DNA of 7,019 nucleotides from Sandaracinus sp. (lineage in GTDB: Bacteria; Myxococcota_A; Polyangia; Polyangiales; Houyiibacteriaceae). Where the stretch lies: positions 1 through 7,019 of the forward strand of contig JACKEH010000087.1 of NCBI GenBank assembly GCA_020633125.1, given 5' to 3'. Of this stretch, positions 1-6,384 are shown one piece after another (positions within the stretch are counted from its first letter, which is position 1; the number at the start of each line of letters is the position of its first letter). Below the pieces are notes generated by a model. That model had not been told where the DNA came from and searched no databases. It saw only the letters and a program-made list of their open reading frames with translations. Made by a program: the position numbers and the translations under genes.

Positions 1-714
<714 letters not shown>

Positions 715-729
715 TCGCTTCCGCGCCTC

Positions 730-758
730 GAAGAAGCCCGCCGCGTGCGGGCTTTTTC
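730..758 (+). terminator. Rho-independent terminator after rpoC
   Basis: AAGCCCGC (734-741) and GCGGGCTT (747-754) form a perfect 8-bp stem around a 5-base loop. The stem can extend to 12 bp (730-758) with one G-U pair. The right arm runs into a TTTTT tract at 753-757. It lies 15 bases past the rpoC stop, the expected place for the end of the rpoBC transcript. Confidence 0.88.
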
Positions 759-827
759 GTTCCGTCGCGTCGACCCGTCGATCTCGTCGCGACGCTCCGC
801 CGGATTGTCGACACGTCGATCTCGTGC

Positions 828-831
828 GAGG
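828..831 (+). promoter_or_regulatory. Ribosome binding site supporting the GTG start at 840
   Basis: GAGG lies 8 bases before the GTG at 840-842. It decides between two starts for the methyltransferase. The only other in-frame start is the GTG at 711, which overlaps the rpoC stop and would put the rpoC terminator inside the coding sequence. The match is short, so support is moderate. Confidence 0.45.
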
Positions 832-839
832 TCGCGCTC

Positions 840-2015
840 GTGATCCACGACGACCTCGGCGAAGCGCTCGCGCTGCTCTCGGAGCACGCCGACGTCGTGG
901 CGTCTCGACCGTCGGACGCGAGCGCGCCCACGTGGGCCGTCCGCCGAGGTTGGGACGAATCGCTCTTGGCGCTCGACGACGACGCACTCGCGCTCGCCGA
1001 GACCGATCCGGCCGGCGTGCTCGCCCGACATGCGCACCCGTCGCTCTCGGACGCGATGGGCCGCGCGCAACGGCTCATCACCCGGTACGCGAGCCAGCGC
1101 ATGGCGTCGGGCGCACGCGACGAGCCCCACGTCAAAGCGCGAAAACGCGCGCAGCTCGAGATCCTCGTCGAAGCAGCGCGCGAACGCTTCGACGACGTAC
1201 CGCGCTTCGTCGACTACGGCGCGGGCCACGGACACCTCACGCGCGCGTTGCTGCATGCGCTCGAAGTCGAAGCCATCGGCATCGATTGGACCGCCGAATC
1301 GGTCACGCGCGCACGCGAGCTCGCCGGCGACCGCGGTCCGACCTTCGTGCACGCGGACGCGTCGACCGAGAGTCGCCTCCTTCGTGGCGGCGAGCTCCTG
1401 GTCGGCCTTCACCCCTGCGGCGCGCTCGGCGACGCCATCGTCGAGCACGCGATCACACATCGCGCGCACGTGATGATGGTCAGCTGCTGCTTTCAGAAGG
1501 TGCCGGGCGACACACGGGTCTTCCTCTCGAAGGCCGCGAAAGGATTCGCGGTCCCCCAACACGCGCTCGGGCTCGCGAACCTCGCGCCCGAGTCCTTCGA
1601 CGGAAGCGGCGACGCGGTCGACAAACGCCGGCGCCGACGCGACCGCATGGCGCTTCGTTTCGCGCTCGAAGCCCGGGGCGTGGTCCTCGAGCCCGGCGCC
1701 GAAGCCCGCGGCGTGAACAAAGACCGCGTGCGTCACGGCCTCGACGACATCGCCACCCTCGCCTTCGCCGCGCGTCGCCTGTCGCCCGCCTCGCCCGAAG
1801 AGCTCGCCGACGCCACGGCAAAGGCTGACCGCGTTCATGCGTCCGTCGCGCGGTTCTCTCTTCCACGCAGCGCGCTCGGTCGGGTGCTCGAGATCGCCAT
1901 CGTGCTCGACCGCGCGCAACGGCTCGAAGAGGCGGGGCACCAGGTCGAGGTCACGCCGCTCTTCTCACCGCGCATCAGCCCACGCAACCTCGGTCTCTTC
2001 GCGCGCGCGCGCTGA
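840..2015 (+). CDS. SAM-dependent methyltransferase, METTL25/Methyltransf_32-like
   Basis: Probable class I methyltransferase of 391 residues, cytoplasmic, substrate unknown. A basic segment (KARKRAQLE, about 99-107) precedes the Rossmann fold. SAM-binding motif I is VDYGAGHGHLTR (124-135), the second-strand acidic motif is GIDW (147-150), and HADAS (171-175) is the likely adenine-contact loop. LVGLHPCGALGD (187-198) and VSCCFQK (214-220) match the LH-x-CG and CC signatures of the PF13679 group, which includes METTL25, RRNAD1 and GSTCD. The end, SPRNLGLFA (380-388), also fits that group. From family knowledge, relatives are thought to act on RNA or protein, but this is not settled. The start is placed at GTG 840, past the rpoC terminator and behind a GAGG. 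The alternative GTG at 711 adds 43 residues and overlaps rpoC by four bases. The gene ends 16 bases from a convergent membrane-protein gene. Confidence 0.85.
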   Translation: MIHDDLGEALALLSEHADVVASRPSDASAPTWAVRRGWDESLLALDDDALALAETDPAGVLARHAHPSLSDAMGRAQRLITRYASQRMASGARDEPHVKARKRAQLEILVEAARERFDDVPRFVDYGAGHGHLTRALLHALEVEAIGIDWTAESVTRARELAGDRGPTFVHADASTESRLLRGGELLVGLHPCGALGDAIVEHAITHRAHVMMVSCCFQKVPGDTRVFLSKAAKGFAVPQHALGLANLAPESFDGSGDAVDKRRRRRDRMALRFALEARGVVLEPGAEARGVNKDRVRHGLDDIATLAFAARRLSPASPEELADATAKADRVHASVARFSLPRSALGRVLEIAIVLDRAQRLEEAGHQVEVTPLFSPRISPRNLGLFARAR

Positions 2016-2031
2016 CGAGGCCACCGCCGGA

Positions 2032-2733
2032 TCAGGTCTCGCTCGGGGCCGGCGTCTCGTCCGGGATCCGCGCGCGCACGAACGCGAGCACCAAGATGCA
2101 AGCGAGCGAGAGCACCACGCCGAGGCTCATCGCTTCGGCCGCGATGCCGCGCACCACCACCGCCGACGCCGTCGCAAGCGCGGTGATCACGATCGTTCCG
2201 GCCGCGATGCGCCCCGGTCGACCGAGGGTCAGCAAGGTCGGCGCCCAGCTCAACATCACGAGCGCGATGCCGATCCACTTGATCCACGTGTAGAGCATCA
2301 AGCGCCCGACCGCGTCTCGGTAGTCGGTGCCGAGCGAGCTCGTGATGTCGAGCAGCTGCACGTTCTCGAAGACGTCGGCGAGCGGGCCGACGAACGCGAG
2401 GCGCTCGCCGAGCGAGTGTGTCGTGCGCCCCGACTCACGCCGAAGGGTGCGCGAGACCAAGAAGAGCAAGGCGCCGTAGGCGAGCAAGAACCCGAAGTCG
2501 ATCTGGTTGCCGAGGTCCATCGCCGCGACCCACGCGGCGCGCTCGGTCGAGCCAGGGTCGCCGAACATCGCCTCGATCTCCGCGGGCGAGCGCGCGAGCT
2601 CGAACGCGACGATCGGCGTCTGCATGCCCTCGGGCAGCACGCCCATCGAGGTCGGAAGAACGAAGACCAACCCGATCGCGATCGCCAAGGTGACGAGCCC
2701 GACCGCGATCACCTGCCGATAAGCCTGACGCAT
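2032..2733 (-). CDS. Multi-pass membrane protein of unknown function
   Basis: Predicted 233-residue inner-membrane protein; no function recognised. Hydrophobic segments lie at about 8-28, 79-95, 146-169, 176-194 and 200-220, with a weaker one around 112-120. The 29-78 stretch between the first two holds FELARSPAEIEAMFG (44-58). LLAYGALLFLVSR (83-95) is followed by a basic loop, and ADVFENVQLL (119-128) lies further on. From memory, a 'FEL...; Asp-rich helix; DxxENxxLL' pattern recurs in uncharacterised small membrane proteins of other bacteria, but I cannot name the family. The chosen ATG at 2733 puts the first helix at the N-terminus behind a short basic stretch (MRQAYRQ). The frame stays open much further upstream, but that part is antisense to yqgE and Arg/Ser/Pro-rich, so it is excluded. 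No strong ribosome binding site is visible. The gene is divergent from yqgE (91 bases) and convergent with the methyltransferase. Confidence 0.8.
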   Translation of the reverse strand: MRQAYRQVIAVGLVTLAIAIGLVFVLPTSMGVLPEGMQTPIVAFELARSPAEIEAMFGDPGSTERAAWVAAMDLGNQIDFGFLLAYGALLFLVSRTLRRESGRTTHSLGERLAFVGPLADVFENVQLLDITSSLGTDYRDAVGRLMLYTWIKWIGIALVMLSWAPTLLTLGRPGRIAAGTIVITALATASAVVVRGIAAEAMSLGVVLSLACILVLAFVRARIPDETPAPSET

Positions 2734-2824
2734 CGTCGTACCGATCCCTACGCATCGGAGCACGAGGACCGACCGAACGCACGTCGGCGTCGCCCTCGTT
2801 CGCGGGCCGTGGCACCATGACGGC

Positions 2825-3376
2825 ATGGACCCGGACGAAGGCTTTCTCCTCGTCGCGACTCCGCAAGCGGCGGACGAGCATCGGGAGACCGTCGTCCTCG
2901 TCGCGGTACACGGCGAAGAAGGCTCCCTCGGCTTCGTGCTGAACCGGCCCTCGATTCGAAGCTTCGCGGAAGCCGCCCACGACCTCGGCATCGAAGCCCC
3001 TCCCCCGGAAGGACCTGCGTACTTCGGAGGTCTCACGCGCCCCGACATCGGTTGGATGCTCTTCGACGCGCGCACGTGCATCGAGCCGGACGACAGTTGC
3101 CTGCTGACGCCCGAAGTCGGCGTGACGGCCGCGCCGGAGGCGATGAGCGCGATCGTGCGAGCCGGCGGCGCCTTGTTGCTCTTGCTCGGCCACGTGACGT
3201 GGGAGCCCGGCGACCTCGAAGAGGAGATTCGCGCCGGCGCGTGGATTCGCGCGGCGCAGGTCGATCCGGGTCTGGTCTTCGAGACCCCGATCGCGCGGCG
3301 TTGGAGCGACGCGACCTGCGACGTGCTCGGCATGCCGCGGCCGTGGCTCGGCATCGCGCGCTTCGCGATGGCCTGA
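2825..3376 (+). CDS. yqgE: YqgE/AlgH family protein (UPF0301)
   Basis: A 183-residue cytoplasmic protein of the YqgE/AlgH (DUF179) family, at the usual family length. Family blocks appear in order: FLLVATP (7-13), VLVAVHGEEGSLGFVLNRP (24-42, matching the EGALGLVLNRP signature), GPAYFGG (63-69, the usual GGPV region), and LGHVTWEPGDLEEEIRAGAW (121-140, matching the GYAGWxxGQLExE block). RRWSDATCDVLG (158-169) closes the domain. AlgH was named for an effect on alginate in Pseudomonas, but the biochemical role of the family is unresolved, so only the family call is firm. ATG 2825 begins the conserved domain almost immediately. An ATG at 2817 is in another frame and stops at once or runs out of frame. 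No clear Shine-Dalgarno sequence precedes the gene. Its neighbour is a divergent membrane-protein gene, and no operon partner follows. Confidence 0.93.
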   Translation: MDPDEGFLLVATPQAADEHRETVVLVAVHGEEGSLGFVLNRPSIRSFAEAAHDLGIEAPPPEGPAYFGGLTRPDIGWMLFDARTCIEPDDSCLLTPEVGVTAAPEAMSAIVRAGGALLLLLGHVTWEPGDLEEEIRAGAWIRAAQVDPGLVFETPIARRWSDATCDVLGMPRPWLGIARFAMA

Positions 3377-3389
3377 GCGAGCACGCCCC

Positions 3390-3461
3390 GTCACGGTGTC
3401 CGAGGTGACGGTGTCCGAGGTGACGGTGTCCGTCGTGACGGAGTCCGTCGTGACGGTTCAG
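3390..3461 (+). repeat. 15-base imperfect tandem repeat, about 4.8 units, between convergent genes
   Basis: Units begin at 3390, 3405, 3420, 3435 and 3450. The core is GTGACGGTGTCCGAG. Unit 1 has C for G at its third base, units 3 and 4 end in TC rather than AG, unit 4 carries one further change, and unit 5 is partial. The array contains overlapping palindromes: TCCGTC-GT-GACGGA (3429-3442) and GACGGA-G-TCCGTC (3437-3449). It fills most of the 121-base gap between the stops of yqgE and the amidohydrolase. No T tract follows, so it is not a classical terminator, although stem formation could still slow polymerase from either side. Confidence 0.85.
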
Positions 3462-3497
3462 GTCTCGTGCTGACGCGCGACGACCGCGCCGTGGCGC

Positions 3498-4904
3498 TCA
3501 GAAGCCCGCGCGTTTCTTCAGGTCCGCCAGACGCGCGACCGCCTCCGCGCGATGCTCCCGGTACGCGTGGCTTCGCACCACCGAACGATGGAAGTCGCCG
3601 CGCTCGCCGATGGGCTGCCCCGCGACCCACATCGCGTGAATCGCGGCGTCCACGTCCGCCATCACGAGGGCCGCGATCGGATCCGTCGCCGGCCAGAAGC
3701 TCGGATGCTCGAGGTCGTAGACGACGATGCTGGCCAGCGCGCCCGGAGCCAGCACGCCCGCGCGCACGTGAGGATGAAGCGCGCCCGGAACGCTGGTGAT
3801 GCGCGTGTAGAGCTCGGCCGGCGTCGCCGTCGCTTCGAACGCCTCGTAGCCCTCGCGCCGGGTGCGTGCGACGTCGTCGACATCGCCTTCGCCGCGCAGA
3901 AACGCTTCGTACGCGCCCGCGAACGACGCCCCCACGGTGCGAAGCCCGGCCAAGAAGCGAAGCTCCTTGCGAAGCTGCATCGAGTCGTTGCTCGCCGCGC
4001 AGTCGGTCGCGACCACCCATCGCGCCCCTGCGCTCTCCCAGCGATCGACACGCGCCGGAAAGCCGAACACGAGCTGAGAATACGGGCACGCGACCAAAGC
4101 GTGCGCAGGCCCGAGTCGCGCGAGCTCCGCGTCGTCGACGAAGAGCGCATGGGCAAACACGCCGCGCACCCGGTCGAGCACGCCCTCGCGCTCGAGCAGA
4201 CCGAAGGGCGTGGTGCCGTGCACGTCACGCGCGCGATGCACTTCCTCCGGCGACTGCGCGAGGTGCGCGTGAAGCGGAAGGCCGAGACGCTCGGCGAGCT
4301 CCGACGCCTGCTTCCAGAGCGCCGGCGACACGGTGTCGGTCGCGTGTGGCCCGACCGCCGCGAAGATGCGTGGCATGCCTGCGAGCGCGAGCGTCTCGGT
4401 CGCCGCGAGCTCGCGGTCGGAGCGATGGCGCCCCGCGGTGTCGACGCTCGGGCCCCCCACGTCTTGAATGGTCGGCGCGACGACGGCTGCGATTCCCGTG
4501 TCGGCGAGCCCCGCCGCGAGCGCTTCGCCGAAGAAATAATGGTCCCAGACGAGGCCCACACCCGCGAGCAACGACTCGTACGCGCCCATACGCGCGAGCG
4601 CGCGAACGTCCTCCGGGAGGAGCACACGCTCGATCCGGTAGAAGAGGTCCTCGACCACGTTGCCCGCCGCCGCGCGCCCCAGCCCTCCGCGCAGCATCGA
4701 GAGCACGCAATGCGTGTGCGCGTTGACGAGCGCGGGCGCGATCAACCGATCGCCGACGTCGATCGGATTCGGCGCGTCGTCCGGCGGCGCTCCACGCCCG
4801 ACCGATGCGATGCGAGAGCCTTCGACGATCACCCACCCTTCTTCGACGGAGGGCGTGGACGACGCCTCGAGGACGACGTGACGGGAAGCGAGCGTGAAGG
4901 CCAC
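3498..4904 (-). CDS. Amidohydrolase of the SAH/MTA deaminase-chlorohydrolase type
   Basis: A 468-residue metal-dependent hydrolase of the amidohydrolase superfamily, cytoplasmic, exact substrate unknown. It has the composite layout of the group: N-terminal beta-sandwich strands (VIVEGSRIASVGRG, 25-38), a TIM-barrel catalytic domain, and a return to the sandwich (APGALASIVVYDLEHPSFWP, 386-405). Metal and active-site residues are visible: H63 and H65 in NAHTH followed by MLRGG, H187 in GPHATD, H212/H214 in LHAHLAQS, H252 in FAHALFVDDAEL, and D301 in ATDCAASND. This pattern matches MtaD/SsnA/TrzA/AtzA-type enzymes that remove amino or chloro groups from purine-like or triazine-like rings. The Glu expected after H214-L-A is Gln217, which may change the reaction. 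The start is GTG 4904 with AGGA seven bases upstream. The gene is alone on its strand, downstream of a cupin-like remnant and convergent with yqgE. Confidence 0.88.
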   Translation of the reverse strand: MAFTLASRHVVLEASSTPSVEEGWVIVEGSRIASVGRGAPPDDAPNPIDVGDRLIAPALVNAHTHCVLSMLRGGLGRAAAGNVVEDLFYRIERVLLPEDVRALARMGAYESLLAGVGLVWDHYFFGEALAAGLADTGIAAVVAPTIQDVGGPSVDTAGRHRSDRELAATETLALAGMPRIFAAVGPHATDTVSPALWKQASELAERLGLPLHAHLAQSPEEVHRARDVHGTTPFGLLEREGVLDRVRGVFAHALFVDDAELARLGPAHALVACPYSQLVFGFPARVDRWESAGARWVVATDCAASNDSMQLRKELRFLAGLRTVGASFAGAYEAFLRGEGDVDDVARTRREGYEAFEATATPAELYTRITSVPGALHPHVRAGVLAPGALASIVVYDLEHPSFWPATDPIAALVMADVDAAIHAMWVAGQPIGERGDFHRSVVRSHAYREHRAEAVARLADLKKRAGF

Positions 4905-4911
4905 CGAGGGA

Positions 4912-4915
4912 TCCT
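4912..4915 (-). promoter_or_regulatory. Ribosome binding site of the amidohydrolase gene
   Basis: On the minus strand AGGA stands seven bases before the GTG start at 4904-4902. This supports a GTG start rather than a later in-frame codon, and the sandwich domain begins immediately after it. Confidence 0.55.
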
Positions 4916-4990
4916 ACGCGTTGTCGGCGCCGGCTGCTGGTTTCGGGCGCGTGCGCCGTCGGGCAGGAGTGCGCACGACGGCGCGCGACG

Positions 4991-5149
4991 TCATCCGTGC
5001 ACACCGAGCTCCGCACACGGGTCGCCGCCAACTCCCTCGCCGACCGTGAGGGTCAGGAAGTCGTCCGAGGCGCCGGGATTCGAGAAGGCATGCGAGCGCC
5101 CCTCAGCAAGAACCGTGTCGACCTCGACGGGCAGCTCAGCGACGACGAC
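4991..5149 (-). pseudogene. Probable remnant of a cupin-domain gene (C-terminal end only)
   Basis: The minus-strand frame ending in the TGA at 4993-4991 reads as about 52 protein-like residues. Within them AEGRSHAFSN (15-24) fits the second cupin motif, P-x-G-xx-H-xxx-N, with Ala for Pro. It is followed by P-G and a hydrophobic strand (FLTLTVG), as in cupin C-termini. Codon structure is coding-like: first bases mostly G, third bases about 80% G/C. The frame has no usable start codon. Upstream it continues as an Arg/Trp-rich shadow of the protease tail and hits a stop at 5200-5198. It overlaps the last codons of the protease gene. The likeliest reading is the tail of a lost cupin gene whose front was deleted or replaced. 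Chance is possible, since the segment is short and the first cupin motif is absent. Confidence 0.45.
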
Positions 5150-6176
5150 GCGCCGCCAGCGCCAGCGCCAACGCGAAGAGCGCGAGCCCCGCGCCGTTCA
5201 CCGGTCCACCTGCGGAGCACCCGCCGCTCTTGCAGCTCGGACACCACGCCTTCTTGTCGCGGCACAGACGTGCGCTGCCCGGCCCGCCGTTGCAGAGTCG
5301 GTGCATCGTTCGGTGGACGTAGCTCGACACGTTCTGCGGGCCGTCCTCGGCGTCCAGGGCCTCGAGCCCGACACAACGACCGTCGTCGAAGTCGGGAGCC
5401 GGCCCGCGGCTCACGACGCCGATGACCTCGCCGCGGCGGTCGAGAATGGGCGCGCCGCTGGACCCTCCGAAGACGTCCGACGAGTAGTAGAAGGTGTCGA
5501 TGCCCTCGGGGCGAATCGGCCCCATCTCGCTCGCGTCGTCGACCTTGAGCGGCAAGCCGAGGCCGTGCGAGAGCACCGAGAGGCGCTCGCCCGCGCGAAT
5601 CAGGTCTTCGCCCTTTCGCACCGTCGCAGGCTGATGCGGCGCTTCGACCTCGCGGTCGAGGCGGATGATCGCCTGGTCGCGCAGGTAGCTGATCACCTCG
5701 ATCGAGGTGCACGTGTAGACGTCCTCGGGGCCGATCTCCTCGAGCCGCCCCTCGGCCGCGTAGTGGTAGTCGAAGACGATCGCGAGGTCGTCGCAGAACT
5801 CCTGCGTCGGTACGCAGTGCGAGGCGGTCAGCACGAGGTCGTCGTCGATCAGCGTGCCAGTGCAGCCAGCGATGGCGGGCTGATCGAGGAAGGGCACGTC
5901 GTCGCAAGCCGCGACGTCGAACTCGCTCATGATGAGCTCGCCGAGCGAGATGGTGCGGAGGCCGTCACGGTCGACGAAGCGCGCATCCATGAGCGCGGCG
6001 ACCGAGCGACGTCCGATCTCTTGGAGCACCGCGTCCGAGGTCTCGTAGAGCTCCACGCGATCGTCCGGCCCCGACAGCTGCGCGCTCTCGAGACTGCCGA
6101 CCTCCCCCGTGTCGGCGACACACCCCACGAGGGCGACGATCGTAAGCCAAAGCACCTTCCGCATGACGCGCACCAT
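5136..6176 (-). CDS. Trypsin-like serine protease, lipobox signal peptide and MYXO-CTERM-like tail
   Basis: A 346-residue predicted exported serine peptidase of the trypsin-like/V8-like fold. The N-terminus is a lipoprotein-type signal peptide: basic start, hydrophobic core LWLTIVA and lipobox L16-V-G-C19. The peptidase domain runs from about 90 to 292. TASHC (117-121) gives catalytic H120, RDQAIIRL (166-173) gives the probable catalytic D167, and GGSSGAP (237-243) gives nucleophile S240, a variant of GDSGGP. CTGTLIDDDLVLTASHC is the usual strand leading to the His. A Cys-rich linker (C295, C305, C312, C315, C320) precedes a hydrophobic helix (about 326-342) and a final RRRR, the MYXO-CTERM layout that anchors proteins at the myxobacterial surface. 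The substrate is unknown. The start at ATG 6176 could instead be ATG 6164 (residue 5); neither has a strong ribosome binding site. Confidence 0.85.
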   Translation of the reverse strand: MVRVMRKVLWLTIVALVGCVADTGEVGSLESAQLSGPDDRVELYETSDAVLQEIGRRSVAALMDARFVDRDGLRTISLGELIMSEFDVAACDDVPFLDQPAIAGCTGTLIDDDLVLTASHCVPTQEFCDDLAIVFDYHYAAEGRLEEIGPEDVYTCTSIEVISYLRDQAIIRLDREVEAPHQPATVRKGEDLIRAGERLSVLSHGLGLPLKVDDASEMGPIRPEGIDTFYYSSDVFGGSSGAPILDRRGEVIGVVSRGPAPDFDDGRCVGLEALDAEDGPQNVSSYVHRTMHRLCNGGPGSARLCRDKKAWCPSCKSGGCSAGGPVNGAGLALFALALALAARRRR

Positions 6177-6209
6177 ACCGCGTTTCGGGCGGGCGCTCCC
6201 GCTTCGAGC

Positions 6210-6240
6210 GGCGTCTCGCGACGGGTCGCGGGGTGACGCC
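6210..6240. other. Nested GC-rich hairpin in the divergent intergenic region
   Basis: Outer arms GGCGTC (6210-6215) and GACGCC (6235-6240) enclose inner arms CGCGAC (6217-6222) and GTCGCG (6225-6230). One base is unpaired on the left and four on the right. It begins 34 bases upstream of the protease start, so it would lie in the protease 5' leader if transcription starts near the AT-rich patch further right. There is no T tract. In DNA this GC-rich some such stems arise by chance. Confidence 0.4.
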
Positions 6241-6264
6241 CAGTCGTCGGCCAGCGCGCTCAGA

Positions 6265-6315
6265 CTCCGCGAAAACGAAATCCTTGGGTCTCCAATTTTC
6301 TGTCATTTCGCGGAG
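6265..6315. promoter_or_regulatory. Perfect 10-bp inverted repeat around an AT-rich core, candidate operator/promoter region
   Basis: CTCCGCGAAA (6265-6274) and TTTCGCGGAG (6306-6315) are exact reverse complements, 31 bases apart. The core between them is the most AT-rich stretch of the window (for example CCAATTTTC at 6292-6300). It lies in the 208-base gap between the leftward protease and the rightward secreted-protein gene, where one or both promoters must be. The minus strand reads ATGACA at 6306-6301, a five-of-six match to a -35 TTGACA, but I see no convincing -10 at the right distance. It could bind a dimeric regulator at each arm or form a long-looped RNA stem. Confidence 0.45.
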
Positions 6316-6349
6316 ATCCACTTCTCGTCGGGTGCGTCGGAGCTCGACA

Positions 6350-6366
6350 CGGGGCGGGGAGCCCCG
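6350..6366 (+). other. GC hairpin just upstream of a Shine-Dalgarno sequence
   Basis: CGGGGC (6350-6355) and GCCCCG (6361-6366) form a perfect 6-bp stem with loop GGGGA. It ends six bases before the AAGGAGG of the downstream gene, so it would sit in the 5' leader beside the ribosome binding site without covering it. It may stabilise the message or set translation; no function is shown. Confidence 0.4.
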
Positions 6367-6372
6367 GGAGAG

Positions 6373-6379
6373 AAGGAGG
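6373..6379 (+). promoter_or_regulatory. Strong Shine-Dalgarno sequence of the secreted-protein gene
   Basis: AAGGAGG lies five bases before the ATG at 6385, a near-perfect anti-16S match. It is by far the strongest ribosome binding site in the window and fixes the start of the downstream gene. Confidence 0.9.
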
Positions 6380-6384
6380 AGATC

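Noticed and set aside
2741..2758. Inverted repeat CCGAT-N8-ATCGG in the yqgE/membrane-protein divergent gap
   Set aside because: Only five bases per arm, which is expected by chance in this composition; no promoter elements around it support an operator.
2810..2825. A sigma-54-like TGGCAC...GGCA with exact GG-N10-GC spacing before yqgE
   Set aside because: Its GC element touches the ATG at 2825, so transcription would start inside the coding sequence and yield a leaderless, truncated message. The -12 half is also off consensus.
2734..3384. A 217-codon upstream extension of the membrane-protein frame
   Set aside because: It runs antisense through the whole of yqgE, is Ser/Arg/Pro-rich and unlike the hydrophobic part. 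The first transmembrane helix begins just after ATG 2733.
3552..6236. An 894-codon open frame on the plus strand
   Set aside because: It is antisense to both the amidohydrolase and the protease, is rich in Arg, His and Ala as expected for a shadow frame in GC-rich DNA, shows no recognisable domain, and both minus-strand genes have clear catalytic motifs.
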